The notes under the pieces are model-generated. The model made no database searches. It saw only the letters and a list, made by a program, of their open reading frames with translations, and had not been told where the DNA came from. Below are positions 39,701 through 52,929 of a stretch of 64,000 bases of DNA, piece by piece. Location of the stretch: contig VXAZ01004553.1 in the NCBI GenBank assembly GCA_013399875.1, positions 1,054,001 to 1,118,000 of the forward strand. Reading direction: 5' to 3'. The stretch's first letter is position 1, and every line of letters begins with the position of its first letter. The translations under genes and the position numbers were made by a program. This DNA is from Gymnorhina tibicen (Eukaryota > Chordata > Aves > Passeriformes > Artamidae).

Positions 39701-42021
39701 AAGTAAAGTGAAGGATTTGGAAAAGGAGTTGGAAAGTGAGAAACGATGCTGAGGTACCAAAAGGAATGGGTCAGGGGTGCTCACTGAATGAACCTTGAGG
39801 GAAAATAATCTCTTTTCATGCCCTTAGGATGGCTGCAGCCAGTCAGAGACTGAAGATGCAGATGTAGAACTCAGGTAATTTCTGATGGAGAGATCTCTAT
39901 CCACTTTCTCCAAAACCAAAGTTGATAGCTCGCTCATATTTTAATCATGAAATCTGGGCGGAGGATTACCTTTAAATCTTTGTTGAGTAGGTCATTGTCA
40001 GAAATTTCTTTTGCAGAGAGGAATAAAAGGATGGTAATTTGCTTGTTCTTCTGTTCTAGTGCATTTTCTGATGTACATCTCAGGTTACCTGTTTACATTA
40101 TTTAATTTGGCTTTTTGTACTGTTGACAAGATACTGTTTCCAAACTATAGCAAGAGGATACGCATGGAATGTGAGCTTCAGTGGGAAATCTTTCCCTGAC
40201 TTTACAGTAGAGTCAGGATCTAATCCTGAGCACCACTCATTTCTACCTGCATAAAATGTTGTGGTCCCAATAGAGTGAAGTTTATTGTGAAATTAGCATT
40301 AACTGTAAGATTCTGTGCTCTGTGGAGTGCAGATATTGAAAGGTTTTCATTATTTTAAAGTGATTCCTTTCTTCCTGATGATCATAAATACCTCTCTAGG
40401 GTGCTTGAAACCAAAGTCTGCTGTTTTTTTCCTATCATTTTTGTACACACTTTTGTTTCACTTTACTGCATACATATTTATTTTATTGTTGGGGTTGTTC
40501 AGAAGAGTTATCATAATGCAGATCAGATGGTTGATTAAATCACAGCTGGCTTTTAAAAATACTTATAAAACCCCAGCATGCTTTTAAAGAGAAAACACAT
40601 ACAGAGTTCAATGAATTCTGAAAACAGATGTACAAAATACAGTATGGAGAATTGTTCTTTTGTTCTTTGGAGTTAACCTTCAAAGTATTTCTCCTATTCA
40701 CTGCTCCTTTCAAAGTAATTTTACTGCAGGAAACAGAAGAGGCGATGTTAGGTAGGAGGGGCAATGACTTCAGTCACACTTTCTGAGGATGTCAGTAACT
40801 GGTTGCCTGGCAAGTAAGCTTATGTTTCCTGATGTTGTGATAAACTGCTATTTTTTAGATGCCAGATTTGGCCCAAATATCTGAGTGGGAAATTTTATCC
40901 CAATAGTTCATATAATCAACGGTGAAAATCTCCAACTGTCAGTTGTTTTCTGCTTCCCTGCCCATCACAAGCAAGATCCCATCACTAGTCAGGAATCTTC
41001 TTCCAGATGATGTACGCAGCTTTAATTTGAAGTTTGCCTGGTGAAGGGAGTAGTGAATGATTAAGCACTCACTAAAGTAAGAGGTAGCTTGTGACTCCTG
41101 TTTTCTTGAGTAAATAGAGCAAGGTGTTTAATCAAGCAGTGAAGGACCAGGAGATTGTAGCTACACAAATCTCAAATGTCATGATAGCACAGACATTGCT
41201 AATGCATTCTCATCACTTGAGCCTGTCACTTCTCCAGAGTACATGGTGTGAAATGCTCCCTCTAAATCTCTATTAGGGAGCCACAGGAAGGCTCAGACCC
41301 TGCAAAAGCCTCTCTGCCTCATTTACCCCTGTGAATACTTCCACTAACTTCAGCAGGACTAGCTACAGGACTTATAACATCTATGATTTTAGAACTGGAG
41401 TGTGCACTGAGTGTGCATTGCCTTTCAGCGTTTCTGAGAACCAGTGCAGAATCCGGAGATTTGTGTGTCTGTCATTTAATCTTCCCCAGGCAAGCTCGAA
41501 GTGATGTTGCTGTGGCCTGTTGGATTTTTTTCAGGAAACACTCTACTTCTTATGTTGTTCCTGATACACATGCATCCAGAATGTTTAGAGAAATGAGCAT
41601 ACATGATGGGAAATGAAATAAAACAGTGAGTTAAAATGAAGTTCTCTGCTGCAAAGATGTCATAAACTTGGGGCTGATAAATCTCGATGAAAAAGCTTTC
41701 AGTCAGGTCCTCAGTTTTGCCATTGTTTCTTTAGCTCCGCTCTCAGAAAAACAGCTCACTTAGCATGAAAGAGTGATGCCTTTCTGCCCTTCTTCCCCTG
41801 GATGGTTTGGCTGCCTATTTTTCACAAAGTGGAAGAATGGAGCAGCAGAGCTATGGATCTTTCTGCAACGACCTGAGCAATGTTCTCTACAGAGCCTCGG
41901 CGGCGGCCCTCGCGCTCTGAGGGGCTGTGACTGAACACAGAAAATACCTCGAACATACCTTGACCTCCGAGGCCACCCAGGGACAAACAGGGCCTCCACA
42001 ATATCTGGAATTATACTTCAC

Positions 42022-42158
42022 AGCATGACAGACTATTTGGAGTTGGAAGGAACCCACAAGGATCATCCGGTCCAGCTCTTACATGAATAGCCCTTACAGG
42101 GACCGAACCCACAACCTTGGCACTATCAGCACCATACTCTGACCAACCAAGCTAATCT
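42022..42158 (-). mobile_element. tRNA-Ile-derived SINE with CR1-like tail (TguSINE1 type)
   Basis: Read on the minus strand from 42158, this begins with a tRNA-Ile-like body: TTAGCTTGGTTGGTCAGAGT (A-box region), ATGGTGCTGATAGTGCC (anticodon arm, anticodon read as GAT) and AAGGTTGTGGGTTCGGTCCC (B-box region). It then runs into CCTTGTGGGTTCCTTCCAAC, the tail seen in CR1 elements. A tRNA-Ile head fused to a CR1 tail is the structure described for TguSINE1 in zebra finch, which CR1 machinery is thought to move. It is not a working tRNA: the acceptor stem is not conserved and the sequence continues into the tail. It lies in the large SYT9 intron, on the same strand as the gene. Confidence 0.8.
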
Positions 42159-45100
42159 TGCAATAAATCTTAGGAAAAAAATGGTTTGTGTGTCCTTTGA
42201 AGTTTCCACTGTCATTTACATCTGTTTGAAGTTTCCTGGATGGGGAGAAAACCTAGAAAAGCTATAGATACATATATAGATACATACTGTGGGAATAGTA
42301 TGTCCTTCTCCACAAGTCAGCTCCCAGTTCAGCTGCAGCTTCTAATGCTTTCCCCCCACAAAGGCAGTGGGGAGGTCTGAAGACAGTCCTTGTGTGATTA
42401 TTTAGCAAATGGTGTAGCCTTATCTTAATTTTGGCAAGCTCTATGATTCAGCCCATAAGCACAAACCCCATGCCTCCTAGCACTAGTTATGATCCCGCAT
42501 TTCCTCTCTTCTGTACAGATGATATTTTGCCCTCTATTACAGATCCTGGAATCCAGAAAGGTTGAAGTGTGACAGGTGGCATCCTCTAACAAGACTCTGA
42601 AGGGGGCCAGAAAAATCTTTTCGTGAGAAAACAGCCTGTGTGTAGTGGCACTTTCTTTCCTACCTGTTTACCTGGGTCACAGGGGTACTAGAAAAGATGA
42701 AGTCAGGCCTGTCCCCCAGCACATCCACATTTTGGGTTGTGTTAGGATGCCAGCCTGTTGGATGTGCTGTGCTGGAGCTACTTCCCAAATAGCTCTGCCA
42801 TCCCCTGCCCAAATAACCAGGATATTCTGCTGCAAGCTCAGGGCACAGTTACAGTGAACCCTTAAGGAAGTTGTAACAAAAAAGTCCACTTATTGTTAAA
42901 TAAAAGGCCCTGGGAAAATAACATATGAACTGGGTAAACAGACTGCACAGAGAGGGAAAATGTAAAACTCTGAAATACCCTGTTGGGTGGAGAAAGATGC
43001 CTGATGGCTGTGATATCTGCTGGGGATTAAAGGCTAAAAATGGCTTGAGGCTTTTCACATAAGCACAGTATGTTCAGAAGGAAGGATACTTTCAAGTTTG
43101 ACTCCAAATATTGAAACTTAATTTAAAGAGTGAGATTTTGCAGAAATTTTGATAAATCCATAAGCTATCGAAAAGCTTTCTGTGACCTCTCCTAGAAAAA
43201 AAAAGACAGAGTAAGCATTCCCAAAACTGTTCAATAATTAAATGCGTGTTTGAAGTGATTTTTTTTTCCCCTGCCTGACTAAATACATGTTTAAATTGAA
43301 AGTTATATAACCCTGTAGAAAAAAAAGACTATGGCACAGTCTAATCCTGAATTATGTGCAGAATGGTTACAACCAAGATCCCTTTAATACAGCTATTTTA
43401 GTCTTAGCGCGGTGCGAATGCTCTCTGCTCGTCTTCAAGAACTGCTGCCTATGAATTGTAAAATACTGGAGACAGATTATTTATTTGTATTTGCAGCTCC
43501 TACTGACAGCTTTGGATGGTATAATTGAAGGACAGGCTTGGCTGACCAGGATCACATTTTGACTTTGGTTTATATGCTGTCAGTGTCACTGTGAGCTTTT
43601 TCTCTCCCAGTGCCTTGCTTGAGAGAGATTTCTGGGAAAAAAAGGATTGGCAGAGGAGGGTGAGAAGAAAGGAGAAGGGGGACGTGTAGAACAGGGACAC
43701 TTACAGACACTTCCACGAACCAGGAAGCAGGAATTTAGGATTGTGTCTAACCTTTTTCAGCATGCAGCTAATGTGTGGAGGAGAATGTGCTTCACACGCC
43801 ATGGCTGTTCTGGGGCTGTTGCACCAGGGAAACATGGGGGATACCGGGACCATGGAGAACTCAAGAAGATGCAGCACTGATGGGCAGGGAGAGTATCAGT
43901 TTAGGAAGCAGGATTCTAACTTGATAAGGAATTTTCACTTACTTCCATATTGAAGCAGAATGTGCATCACTTGACTTGAAACAATTTGCTTTCAAAATAT
44001 TTTAAAAGAGTCATAGAAATGCATTCCAAATGAGAAGCCAAAGTATCTTATTTTAAAATTTCAGTTTTTCCAAAATACTAACTTTGAAATACCTTCTTTG
44101 CTATTAAATTTTTTTTAACTGGAATGATGCCATTTCTACTACACAGGTTTTGTTTTTATTCTTTTGTCTGCTTTAGTTTCTTTTGTTTGGTTGGTTGGTT
44201 GTATATATAGGGTTTTTTGTAGAGAAATATCCACAGTGAAAAAGCTCCCTTGGAAATTCTGATGGCAATGCTCCCGGGCTCTGTAAACTTCTCATGGTGC
44301 ACACACACGGACACGACTCTCTGAATTATTATTTCCTTAAACTGCTCCCAAACCCCCAGTAAATGGTAGCTGAAGCCTCAGTGATATTACAAGATCCATC
44401 CTGTTTCTGTCTGTGCCTGTGGAATTACAAGGCTGTTGGGCAATCCCTTGCATGGAACAGTCTTCATTCCTTTTAGAGCCAAGCAAGCAGTGCTTGTACC
44501 ACCGACTGGGGACCCACAGAGCTGCATCCCAAACCACTGTTCTCCAAGGCATCTGACTTTTTTTTACTCCGGACCCTTCCCAAGTTTTGTTGTTTATTAT
44601 TCTCACCATTACCCGGTTCTCAAGCAGAATTAGGCATATGCTGCCCTTAGCTTTCTGAAAACTTGTTAACAGTTTATCTCTACCCTGTGTGATTGTACAT
44701 AACCATGTCTGTGCTTTGTTTAGCCAGGCGGAGTGCTGGCCTCACATCATTTAAATGTATGGCATTCCTGACAAATCTTCTCCTACAAAGTAATTATTAC
44801 AATCATTAAATTAAGAAAGAAAAACCCCCAGAAGACAAAAGGAAAAGCCCAGTGTTGAAAATTAATGCATTTAAATAGGTGGTTAAAAAGATGTTTAAAA
44901 AGAAAAACACTGGCTGCAGCTGTTCTCTGCTGTACAGTGAATGCTATACCTGTTGTGCTGATGCTGAAGCCTAATTAATTTCTATTTCATCGTTACTGTG
45001 GTGACCCTTAGGAATCTGAACGATTGAAGATCTATGACTTTCCAGCATCTTTTGGCTATGAAATGATTCATTACAGATGCACTTCCTTTTTTTTCTGTAC

Positions 45101-45252
45101 AGTTGATTAAGAATAGGCAGAAAAAATCATGCAACAAAGGGTGACCTTGTGACTCAGGAGAAGATGAATATCCACTGATGTGCCTCTCAAGGACAATTAT
45201 GCTTTCTGGTTTTGGGTTTTTTTGAGTACTTCTGGGTTTGATTGTGGTTTTG

Positions 45253-45267
45253 TTTTTTTTTTTTTTT
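45253..45267 (+). repeat. Poly-T tract in intron 3
   Basis: About 15 T in a row in a T-rich stretch. No SINE or LINE body is recognised on either side. Confidence 0.9.
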
Positions 45268-47490
45268 ATTTTTAAACAAATTCATTAAACGAGGTGCATC
45301 TTATCCCTTGTGTTTACTGCCTTAAAATAGCCGTGAAATAGCTGTTGCTGCTCCTAAGCTTTTGCTGTGTTTTAGAACAGAGAAGACTCCTGGGTTTGCA
45401 AATCTGTCTCTTCTAAAGAGACTTGCATTTGCAAAGCAATTAAATAGGTACATCTCAACATCCATAACAGGTTGCTTCCCTGGTGCCAAAGCCTACTTGC
45501 TTTAAAGAAATAGAACACCAGGTTAATACAGGATAGGTTTTCTGTATTTAAAAAAAAAAAAAATCAACTTTTGTTTCCCTTTTACTGGCACAAAAACATA
45601 GATATGGCACTCAACATTGATGGCTCAGAATTCAATTCATACAGAGCCAGAGACTTGGTTTGTTTCTGTTCCTCCTCAAATTGTCAACTCAAAAATTTTA
45701 TTAACCATTGTAAATATTTTAAAAGGCTTTTCTGAGTTCTTGAGTTCAATGCCATCACTTCTCTAAACCCTGCAAGTTGCCAGAACAGGGATTTCAGAAA
45801 TACTAGCTAAAACATCTTGACAAGCTAAACAGTTTTTAGAACTGGAGTAGGTGGACTTAGCTGACTTCCTGCCAGCTCCAGAGTCTGCACACTGTCGAAG
45901 GAGATAAGCAGAGCAAGCGGAGTGGATTAAGGCTGGTGCCAGGAATCTGCAGATCCTGGACCTGCTCTCATTTGTGCCATCCATAGTGCCATGTCCTGAG
46001 CAAGTCACATCCCTGTTGTCCGAGCCTGTTCCTCTGTAGGTGAACTAGGGACAGTATTTACCTATTTCTTTCAAAGAAGGATGTTTATTTTGCTCAGTTT
46101 TTGAAGGCTTATGACCCGCACCTATTCATGTGCATTTGGCAGACACTGAACTGCTCGCAGCTCTTAGCAGGAATGGACCTGAGCAATGCAACCTTTGAGG
46201 AAGTTTTTTTCAGCTGGGTCAGATTTCAGTATTTTATACTTTCATTATGCTTTCCATGAACAACTGACTGAAAAATTTAGCCTCTTTTTGTCTCTCTTCC
46301 ACACACTGTGGTTGGCATTAACATCTCTGAAGCAGGGAACTTGAAACTTCCTTCTGGTGATGTTATGATTCCAGTTGCATCTCAGTTATACAACATAAAT
46401 GCCTAAAAATACAAATTCTAAAATCCTTCTTGCTCGGGCAGACTCAAGAACAACAGCAATGAACAATTAGCATTTTTAGAATGCAGAATTTCAAATACTT
46501 ATAACGACCCCACTTTTTAACTCTCTCCTTGTCAAAACACTAACATGCATTTCAACATGCATCTTAATTTCTTTTTTCAATATGCTTTTATTTTCTGGGT
46601 TTGTGCAAAAGGAATTCAGCATTATCTGATACACTGCTGTATTTTTGACCCAGACCCTGACAGAGCTTGAAGATTCTTACGAACAGGTGAAATCAATTTC
46701 TTGGCTTTGAAATTTCTGGCATATGCTGGCTCTTTCTGGATGTCAAAGTGAACAGCTTGATATACAGCTCATGTCTCTTTGTAGTTTTGAACTATCCATA
46801 ACTCTCTTTCGGGTTTTAGTAAACACATTCCTTAAAAACCGTGGCATGTTACTTCTCAAATTCTATGTGTATTACCCAGGGTCTTGTTTCTGTAATCTCT
46901 TCTCTCTCAGATTCAGAAATATTTCCCTTCTATATTTCCATCTCCTTTTGTACCCTGATACGTTGGTTGTTTTGAGATGAGAGAAAGGTGCCAATGGGGT
47001 GTTAGGAATAGGATTTTTTTTAAAAAGTATATATGAGCTTAAACAATTAGAAAAAAAGAGCAGTTTTTGTTGTTCCATTCCTAGATAATAAACATAACTA
47101 TATTTGACAACTGAAAAAATAGCATCAGTGGCAGAAACGATATATACTATAAGACCAAAGCCACAAATTGCCTTCTAAAATACCTTTCTTACAACAATTA
47201 CGCCCCTCCTCTCAGTTGAGGTCACTTTTTAAATACTTGTCCTCTCTAGAAAGTTCATCTGCTTATCAAGTGCCAATGGCTGAGCGCTTTGAGAATCCAA
47301 AGAGGCAGGATGAACCAGAGCTGGATTTCCAGTTGGCAGAAATTCTCTCTGTGCCCTGCATCGACCTACTGATGTTTAACAAGCAATTCTTGACAAAGGA
47401 TGTTCCTGTCTAGGGGCACAGCAAGTTATGCAAGGGGATAGATACTTGGCACCTTCTGAAAGAGAAGGGTTTCCTTCATCTGAAATGGTC

Positions 47491-47534
47491 CATCTGACAC
47501 CTTCCTGTTTCACATCTGACACCTTCTTCTTTCA
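47491..47534 (+). repeat. Two-unit 22 bp tandem repeat
   Basis: CATCTGACACCTTCCTGTTT plus CA is followed directly by a second unit, CATCTGACACCTTCTTCTTT plus CA. A few bases differ between the units. Confidence 0.9.
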
Positions 47535-47804
47535 TGGTTTTTCGTTTTATCTTGTGACAAAGCCATGTGTTTTTGCTTGATCACATCTGAGTTTGGAGAT
47601 GGCAACCAAGGAAATATCAACCTCTTTTTTTCCTCCTCAAACATGTCATCAGTCCGTGAACAAATACAACCAAAAAACCCCACTCCAAACCCCGATTATG
47701 TTTTAGATGCTACTAAACAAAACACGCCAACAAGAGAAACCCAGGCTAAAAATAAAAAGCATCTTTTTTTCTTGATAAGCCAGAAACCAGTGTAATCTGA
47801 CTAG

Positions 47805-47823
47805 TATATATATATATATATAA
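47805..47823 (+). repeat. (TA)n run
   Basis: About nine TA units in the large SYT9 intron. Confidence 0.92.
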
Positions 47824-50765
47824 ATCTTATCTAGTTCATTTCATGCTCATGCAAAAGTTGATCCACTTAATTATTTCTACCATTATACAGCCCACTGCTG
47901 CTTTTCTTTCCGCTTGGAAAAAGAGTCAGTGTTACAGGAGGGAGATTTTATGCTCAGAGATCCTGGGGTTAGAAGAACAGTCATTTCGATACTGGAGATT
48001 TGTGCTTGGCACCAGACTGCTTTTAAGCATGTAAAAAATTTTTATGCTGACATGCGTCTGTGTTAAGAAATAATTTCAAACTCTGGGATGGTAACAGATG
48101 TTATCGTCCAAAGAATGAAAACTGCTGGTTTAGGATTAAAAAATCTTCCAGTGTTATTAGAAAACAGAAGAAAGCACATGGCATAATAGGTCAGTTTAAC
48201 GGCATTGTTTGCAGTAAAGATGACATTTCAGGCATAGTCTGCAGTGCTCCCTTGAAGTAGGACATTTTGCTGGGCAGAGAAGGATTTGATACATTCTTTT
48301 ATATTGCTGTGTCAAATTGGATTAGAACATAATAAAATGGAGAATGTAAAATAAAGGCCTTTGGGCTCACTGGTTAGGCAGTGTAATAAGACGCACAAGG
48401 AATTAAAATGAATTGCACTCTTCAGAAGTATGACAAACTTGTCATGTGTAGTTTGTGTGGAGCTTCCCTTTTTCTCATTCATTTCCTAGGTTTATCCTTC
48501 CTGTATGCACTTTTTTTTGACCTACATAAAGTGAATTCCCTTCAGTAACTTTTCCCAACATTTTTCTGTTCTCTAATTATTATTTGAAACAGGACAGTGT
48601 CCAAAGATAAATTACAGAAAATATGTTACAGCTGATACAGTTTTGGTTTCGAACCATAAACTGCCCAGTGGGGCTCAAAACTTTGCCAAAATTTATTTCT
48701 GAGTTTCAGTAATGCTGCCTGCTGGCCTGGAGTGCAGCCACAGGAGTATTCACTGCAGCAGTGTCACTGGGTAGCCCTGGATCAGGATCCAGCTTCTGCT
48801 GTCAGGCTGAGAGATATCTCAGCTACACAGACAAGAAAATGGGCTGAAACTTGGTTTCTTAAATGATGCATGGAGTATTTCTCAGAACCTCATGGAATGA
48901 ATTCTAACCTTTGAAATTTTGGAAATGTTAATTGGTAAGCTGAGTACCCCACACTTCCATTTATCTGATACTCTTATCTCAGAACTCACATTACCCAAAA
49001 TTGGATGTGTCTCCTATGTACCATGAGTCACTTGCTTTGAAAAGGCCTCTGTTAGCTGGAAAGCCAGTGACAAGTCTAGATGGCAGGTCGTACGTTCTGT
49101 TTGGATAAACAGGGTTACACTTCACGGGAGAACTGGTATCAGGAGGAATTAATAAATGACTCATGTTTCAGTCCTGAATTTAATATCAGATGTTACAGGA
49201 AATCTGAATACAAATGATATGCTGCATCACTTTTGAAATTTGGAAGAAGTGATTCAAATGAAAATATCAGACCAATCTTCTGGCTAAGTTAAAGCAGGGA
49301 AGGAGGACCTGTTCATTTCAAAGTAGCCCCAGCATGTGTGCACATTCAACTTTCAGCTGACTGTAAAAAATGAAGCTGATCTTGGGACACTTAATGCTGT
49401 ATGAAGGCAGCCTTTCACTTGGAATGACTGTCAGCTGGTCTGTCACATCCTTACTTTTCCCTCGCAGCTGAAAAGCAGTAACTTCTCCTACAAAAGCCAG
49501 GTTTATCCTCCCTGACACCAAGTGTCCATGCCCCCGCCCGTACCCTGAGTGAGGTACTGCTTGTGCTGCTGCTGCACTTCCATCCTTGTGTGGGACAGGA
49601 TTGTGCAGAGAATTCACCTTAAAACCAGGAAAATATAAATTCTCATAAAGAATTTTCAAAGAAACAAAAAAAGGATTTAATCAATTTGGTCTGTAGTATG
49701 GGCATGCAACCAGACTACACAGGTGAGGTGAGGGTCTGAATTCAGGCAAGTTATTTGTCTCAGAACATCCTTTACTTTTCAATGGCTTCTTATTCTCAGC
49801 TAAGCAGATGCTTCAGTGCTTTCCTGAACCGAGGTCTAACAAACTTACCCTTTGATCTTACTGCTAATGATGTCTGGTTTATTTGACTCTAAAATGTGCA
49901 CTCCACTGGAGTACAGTTTGACATAGCAAATGAAATATTTACTGGCACTTGGCACTGGTGCTTTCACCTCTGTGGATTTCTGTAATGTATCATTCTCTGA
50001 AGGTCTGTCCTCCAGAGGATGCGTGGGATTCATCTCTAATGGCATTACAAGGAGGTTGGCTCCTGCTCTGACTAGAAAACTCTTTCTTTTGCGGAAGTCG
50101 CTTCCATGATTTTATGCCTAATCACTGTTTGGATTCCTGCACAGAATTTGGTAACAGGGACTCTGGAATAATAGAAGTACAGACTTCTAAAATACATTCC
50201 CCATTTCCCCAGGAACACAGTGATGCCAAACAAAGAGTTAAACCAATTCAGTGGTTTCGCTGCTTTCCCAGAACAGCATTGTCTGAACTCTGTTTGGCTG
50301 GATTATAGCTGTGGGGTTTTCTGACTTTATGAGAATGGTCTTTTGAAGAACTGAAGATCACTACATAAGAAATGTTGAATCTGCACTTCTGGCTGATTAG
50401 TGTGCTGTAGGTTACATAAAAAATCATGCAAAACAGGAAGGCAGGCAAAATAAGAAAAGTAGTATTTCCTTAAGTAAGTTTCAGATTAAGTAAGATTAAA
50501 ACATTCTCCAGCATTTCTACCCTATCAGCAGGGCAATGACTAAACCCACTGTCTCCTACATAAAACATTCTTTAATACATCCAAAGAAAAAGAAATGAGG
50601 ACTGAAAATGTACTGTCAATTTCCCTGGATTAAGGTCAAAGCTTGAGAAAGAGAGAGAATAGAGTATTTTCCTTCACAAATTCAACAGACAATTTCAGTT
50701 ATAATCAGATTAGGGAAATAAAGTCAGAGACAAATAAAATTCAAAAAAAAAGTTATAATACTTAC

Positions 50766-51312
50766 ATTGGTGACATATTCAATATCCTTCCAAATATTAC
50801 ATTCCCTGGGAAAATCTGCCAAATCTAAAAAATTATCCACTACCACTTGGCCAATCAAGTCGTGTCTGGAGAATCTGTCAAAGTCATACACAGAGAAATG
50901 GAGTTTCCTTGTGTTGAGATCATTGTATGGGACAGTAAATAAAAAAACTTCATCAAATACTGGATTTAGGGTCTTTCTGTGCACTTTAGTCTGGTGTTTT
51001 GTTTTCCTGTCGGGAAGCAGATATATCTTCACGTATGGATCTGAAGTTCCAGAGAAGTCCTTTGCTGGCAGGTTAATGGCCTTGTGAATCTTCACTATCA
51101 GCTGCTCTAAATCACAGTCATACTTGAGGATAAAGTTGAGTTTTCCACAGGCCTTGCTGTTACTCCTCCGGCCGTCATCTGTGTCCAGTGACCTCTGCTT
51201 GTAGAGCTCTGGCTTAATGCGGCCGATGCCCGTCAGCTGCTCCTGCTTCTGGACCTGCTGGATGTTGAAGTCAGGGTTGGACAGGTTGAGCTGTCTCCGG
51301 ATTGAGTTGTGC
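50766..51312 (-). CDS. SYT9: Synaptotagmin-9, coding exon 3 (linker and C2A domain)
   Basis: The largest exon (547 bp) codes the end of the linker ([15 protein letters not shown]) and the whole C2A domain, about residues 166-348. C2A is a beta-sandwich that binds Ca2+ and acidic phospholipid. The calcium loops are visible: loop 1 has the Asp pair in [12 protein letters not shown], and loop 3 has three Asp in [10 protein letters not shown], so all five ligands are present. The C2 signature [12 protein letters not shown] and the basic strand [17 protein letters not shown] are also intact. The acceptor is TTTAAG, with the exon starting at 51312, and the donor is GTAAGT at 50765. The phases join exactly: the first base completes the Arg codon split at the end of exon 2, and the exon ends on a whole codon after EYVTN. 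No stop or frameshift is seen. The reading frame running past 51312 is intron read-through. Confidence 0.97.
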
Positions 51313-52929
51313 CTTAAAGGGAGAAGGAAAGAATTGAAACAGGCTGTGCTGAGGGGGGTAAGGATCTGTGCACACACACTAAAGATCCTGTTGGCATTTG
51401 ACAAATTTCTGTAATGTACACTGGGGTCAGATTTTTAACAAAGGGATAAACCGCGAGGCCCAGCCGCTGGGGGAGCCGGCGTTCAGCATCACACTGCTAA
51501 CGCCACATCATCTTCTGTTCCCATGTCTCAAGCTGGTTTGAAATGGTTTGCTGACCACCCCAACAACTGTTTTCCTTTTCTCTCTCATAACTGATGTAAC
51601 AAACTTTGTGGCACTTTGGCTGAAGAGCTCCTTTGCTTTCATTAGTTGAGGATAAGAAGTTGCTTTTAGCTTCGGTCCAGTGAAATCTATTAATTCACAC
51701 TTACTGTGATTGAAATTTCTCCTGCATGGATGGTAACAAAAATCAAATTTGCAATCTCTGTTGAGGTAGGGGGATCTGAAAGTGAAAGTTGGATTAGGTA
51801 AAATCCTAATCTTCTATGAGTTCCATTTTATTGTCCTGTACATATGAAGCAATCACTCAGAGTATTGGAGTACTAGGAGCTCAGGTTGAACACAGAAAGA
51901 GCACATGGAAAATGCCAGCACAGGATTAATCCAAAGCTATTTATGTTGAATCTAATCAGCAATAGTTCCTCTGCTATAATTGTTCATTCATTCCTGGTAA
52001 ATATCTGTTTACCCTTGCTTAAAGCAGGAACAGCCTCCTATGTGCTATTCTAATTTTTTTTCTCTTGTTGCATAATAAATACATAATCTTATGGCTGTAC
52101 ATTAGTCATTTCCAGGATAAAATATTATCATGTCACCAAAAAAAAAAAAAAAAAATCAACCCTTAAGCTCCTCATGGCAGTGAGAGGTGCAGAATATCCT
52201 GTGGAGGAATAAAAAGAAGAGGCTAGCAAAGAGCCACTGGGCTAGTGCTGTACCTTCTCCAACTGAAATGCATCTGCTTTGACTCAGATATTTACCAGCT
52301 CTTCACATGCTGATCCTTATTCTTGCTGTATGAAACATAATCCTTCTATCACCTGCCCCTGCACACACTCTCACCCTCCCCCCTTCCTCTTCCCTCACAC
52401 ACTGGTTCTCCAGTTCCCCTGGAGCTTTCACTGACTCTTGTTCAGTCACTTTTCCCCCCACAGTCATGATTGTGGTTAAAATCTACAATTTTTAATCCTA
52501 TTTCTAACTCTTGCAAGTGTTTCATTAGCTTGCCCTACTTTTCTTCTTTGGTTGTTTTAAAAATCTTTGAGGAGATATTACTGAGTGTTCAGCACCAGTG
52601 CTAAGTGCAAATGAATATGCTTTACAAGCTAAATCAAGGCTCTTCTGGTGCTTTTGAGAGACACGGGACTCTGTGTGATGCAGCTTCTGAGGGAAAAGCA
52701 CCGATGAGACAGTAGTTGAGAGACGAGTGGAATAGGATTGCGATCCTGTCCCTTCGACCTACAAGGTTTGTGCACCTCAATGAGTAACTCTTGTGTAATT
52801 TTTTTTTTTTAAGGAAAGTGGTAAGAAAGTGATATCTTTTTTTTTAGACCAGTGTGCTGTACAATCAAGCTGTGCTTTTTGGAGTGTACCTGCATTCATT
52901 AATAATGGAGAGAAACAGGAGCTACTGAC
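51313..52929 (-). other. SYT9 intron 2, 1,617 bp
   Basis: This runs between the exon 2 donor (GTCAGT) and the exon 3 acceptor (TTTAAG). It holds a poly-A tract and no recognised mobile element. Confidence 0.93.
52138..52156 (+). repeat. Poly-A tract in intron 2
   Basis: About 19 A in a row between SYT9 exons 2 and 3. No retroposon body is recognised next to it. Confidence 0.93.

Larger units (their letters stand above)
25338..50765 (-). other. SYT9 intron 3, about 25.4 kb
   Basis: This is bounded by the exon 3 donor GTAAGT and the exon 4 acceptor GGAACAG. It splits C2A from C2B. Contents recognised are CR1 pieces, the LTR-like element, the tRNA-Ile SINE, simple repeats and a GC-rich patch at 35440-35680. 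No other exon is recognisable. Long stretches (for example 29300-33900 and 43000-47400) show nothing I can name. Confidence 0.85.

Noticed and set aside
42086..42158. A functional tRNA-Ile gene
   Set aside because: The acceptor stem and the A and B boxes are diverged, and the sequence continues into a CR1 tail, so it is a SINE.
50767..51414. Plus-strand frames opposite SYT9 exon 3
   Set aside because: They are shadows of the conserved minus-strand C2A coding sequence.
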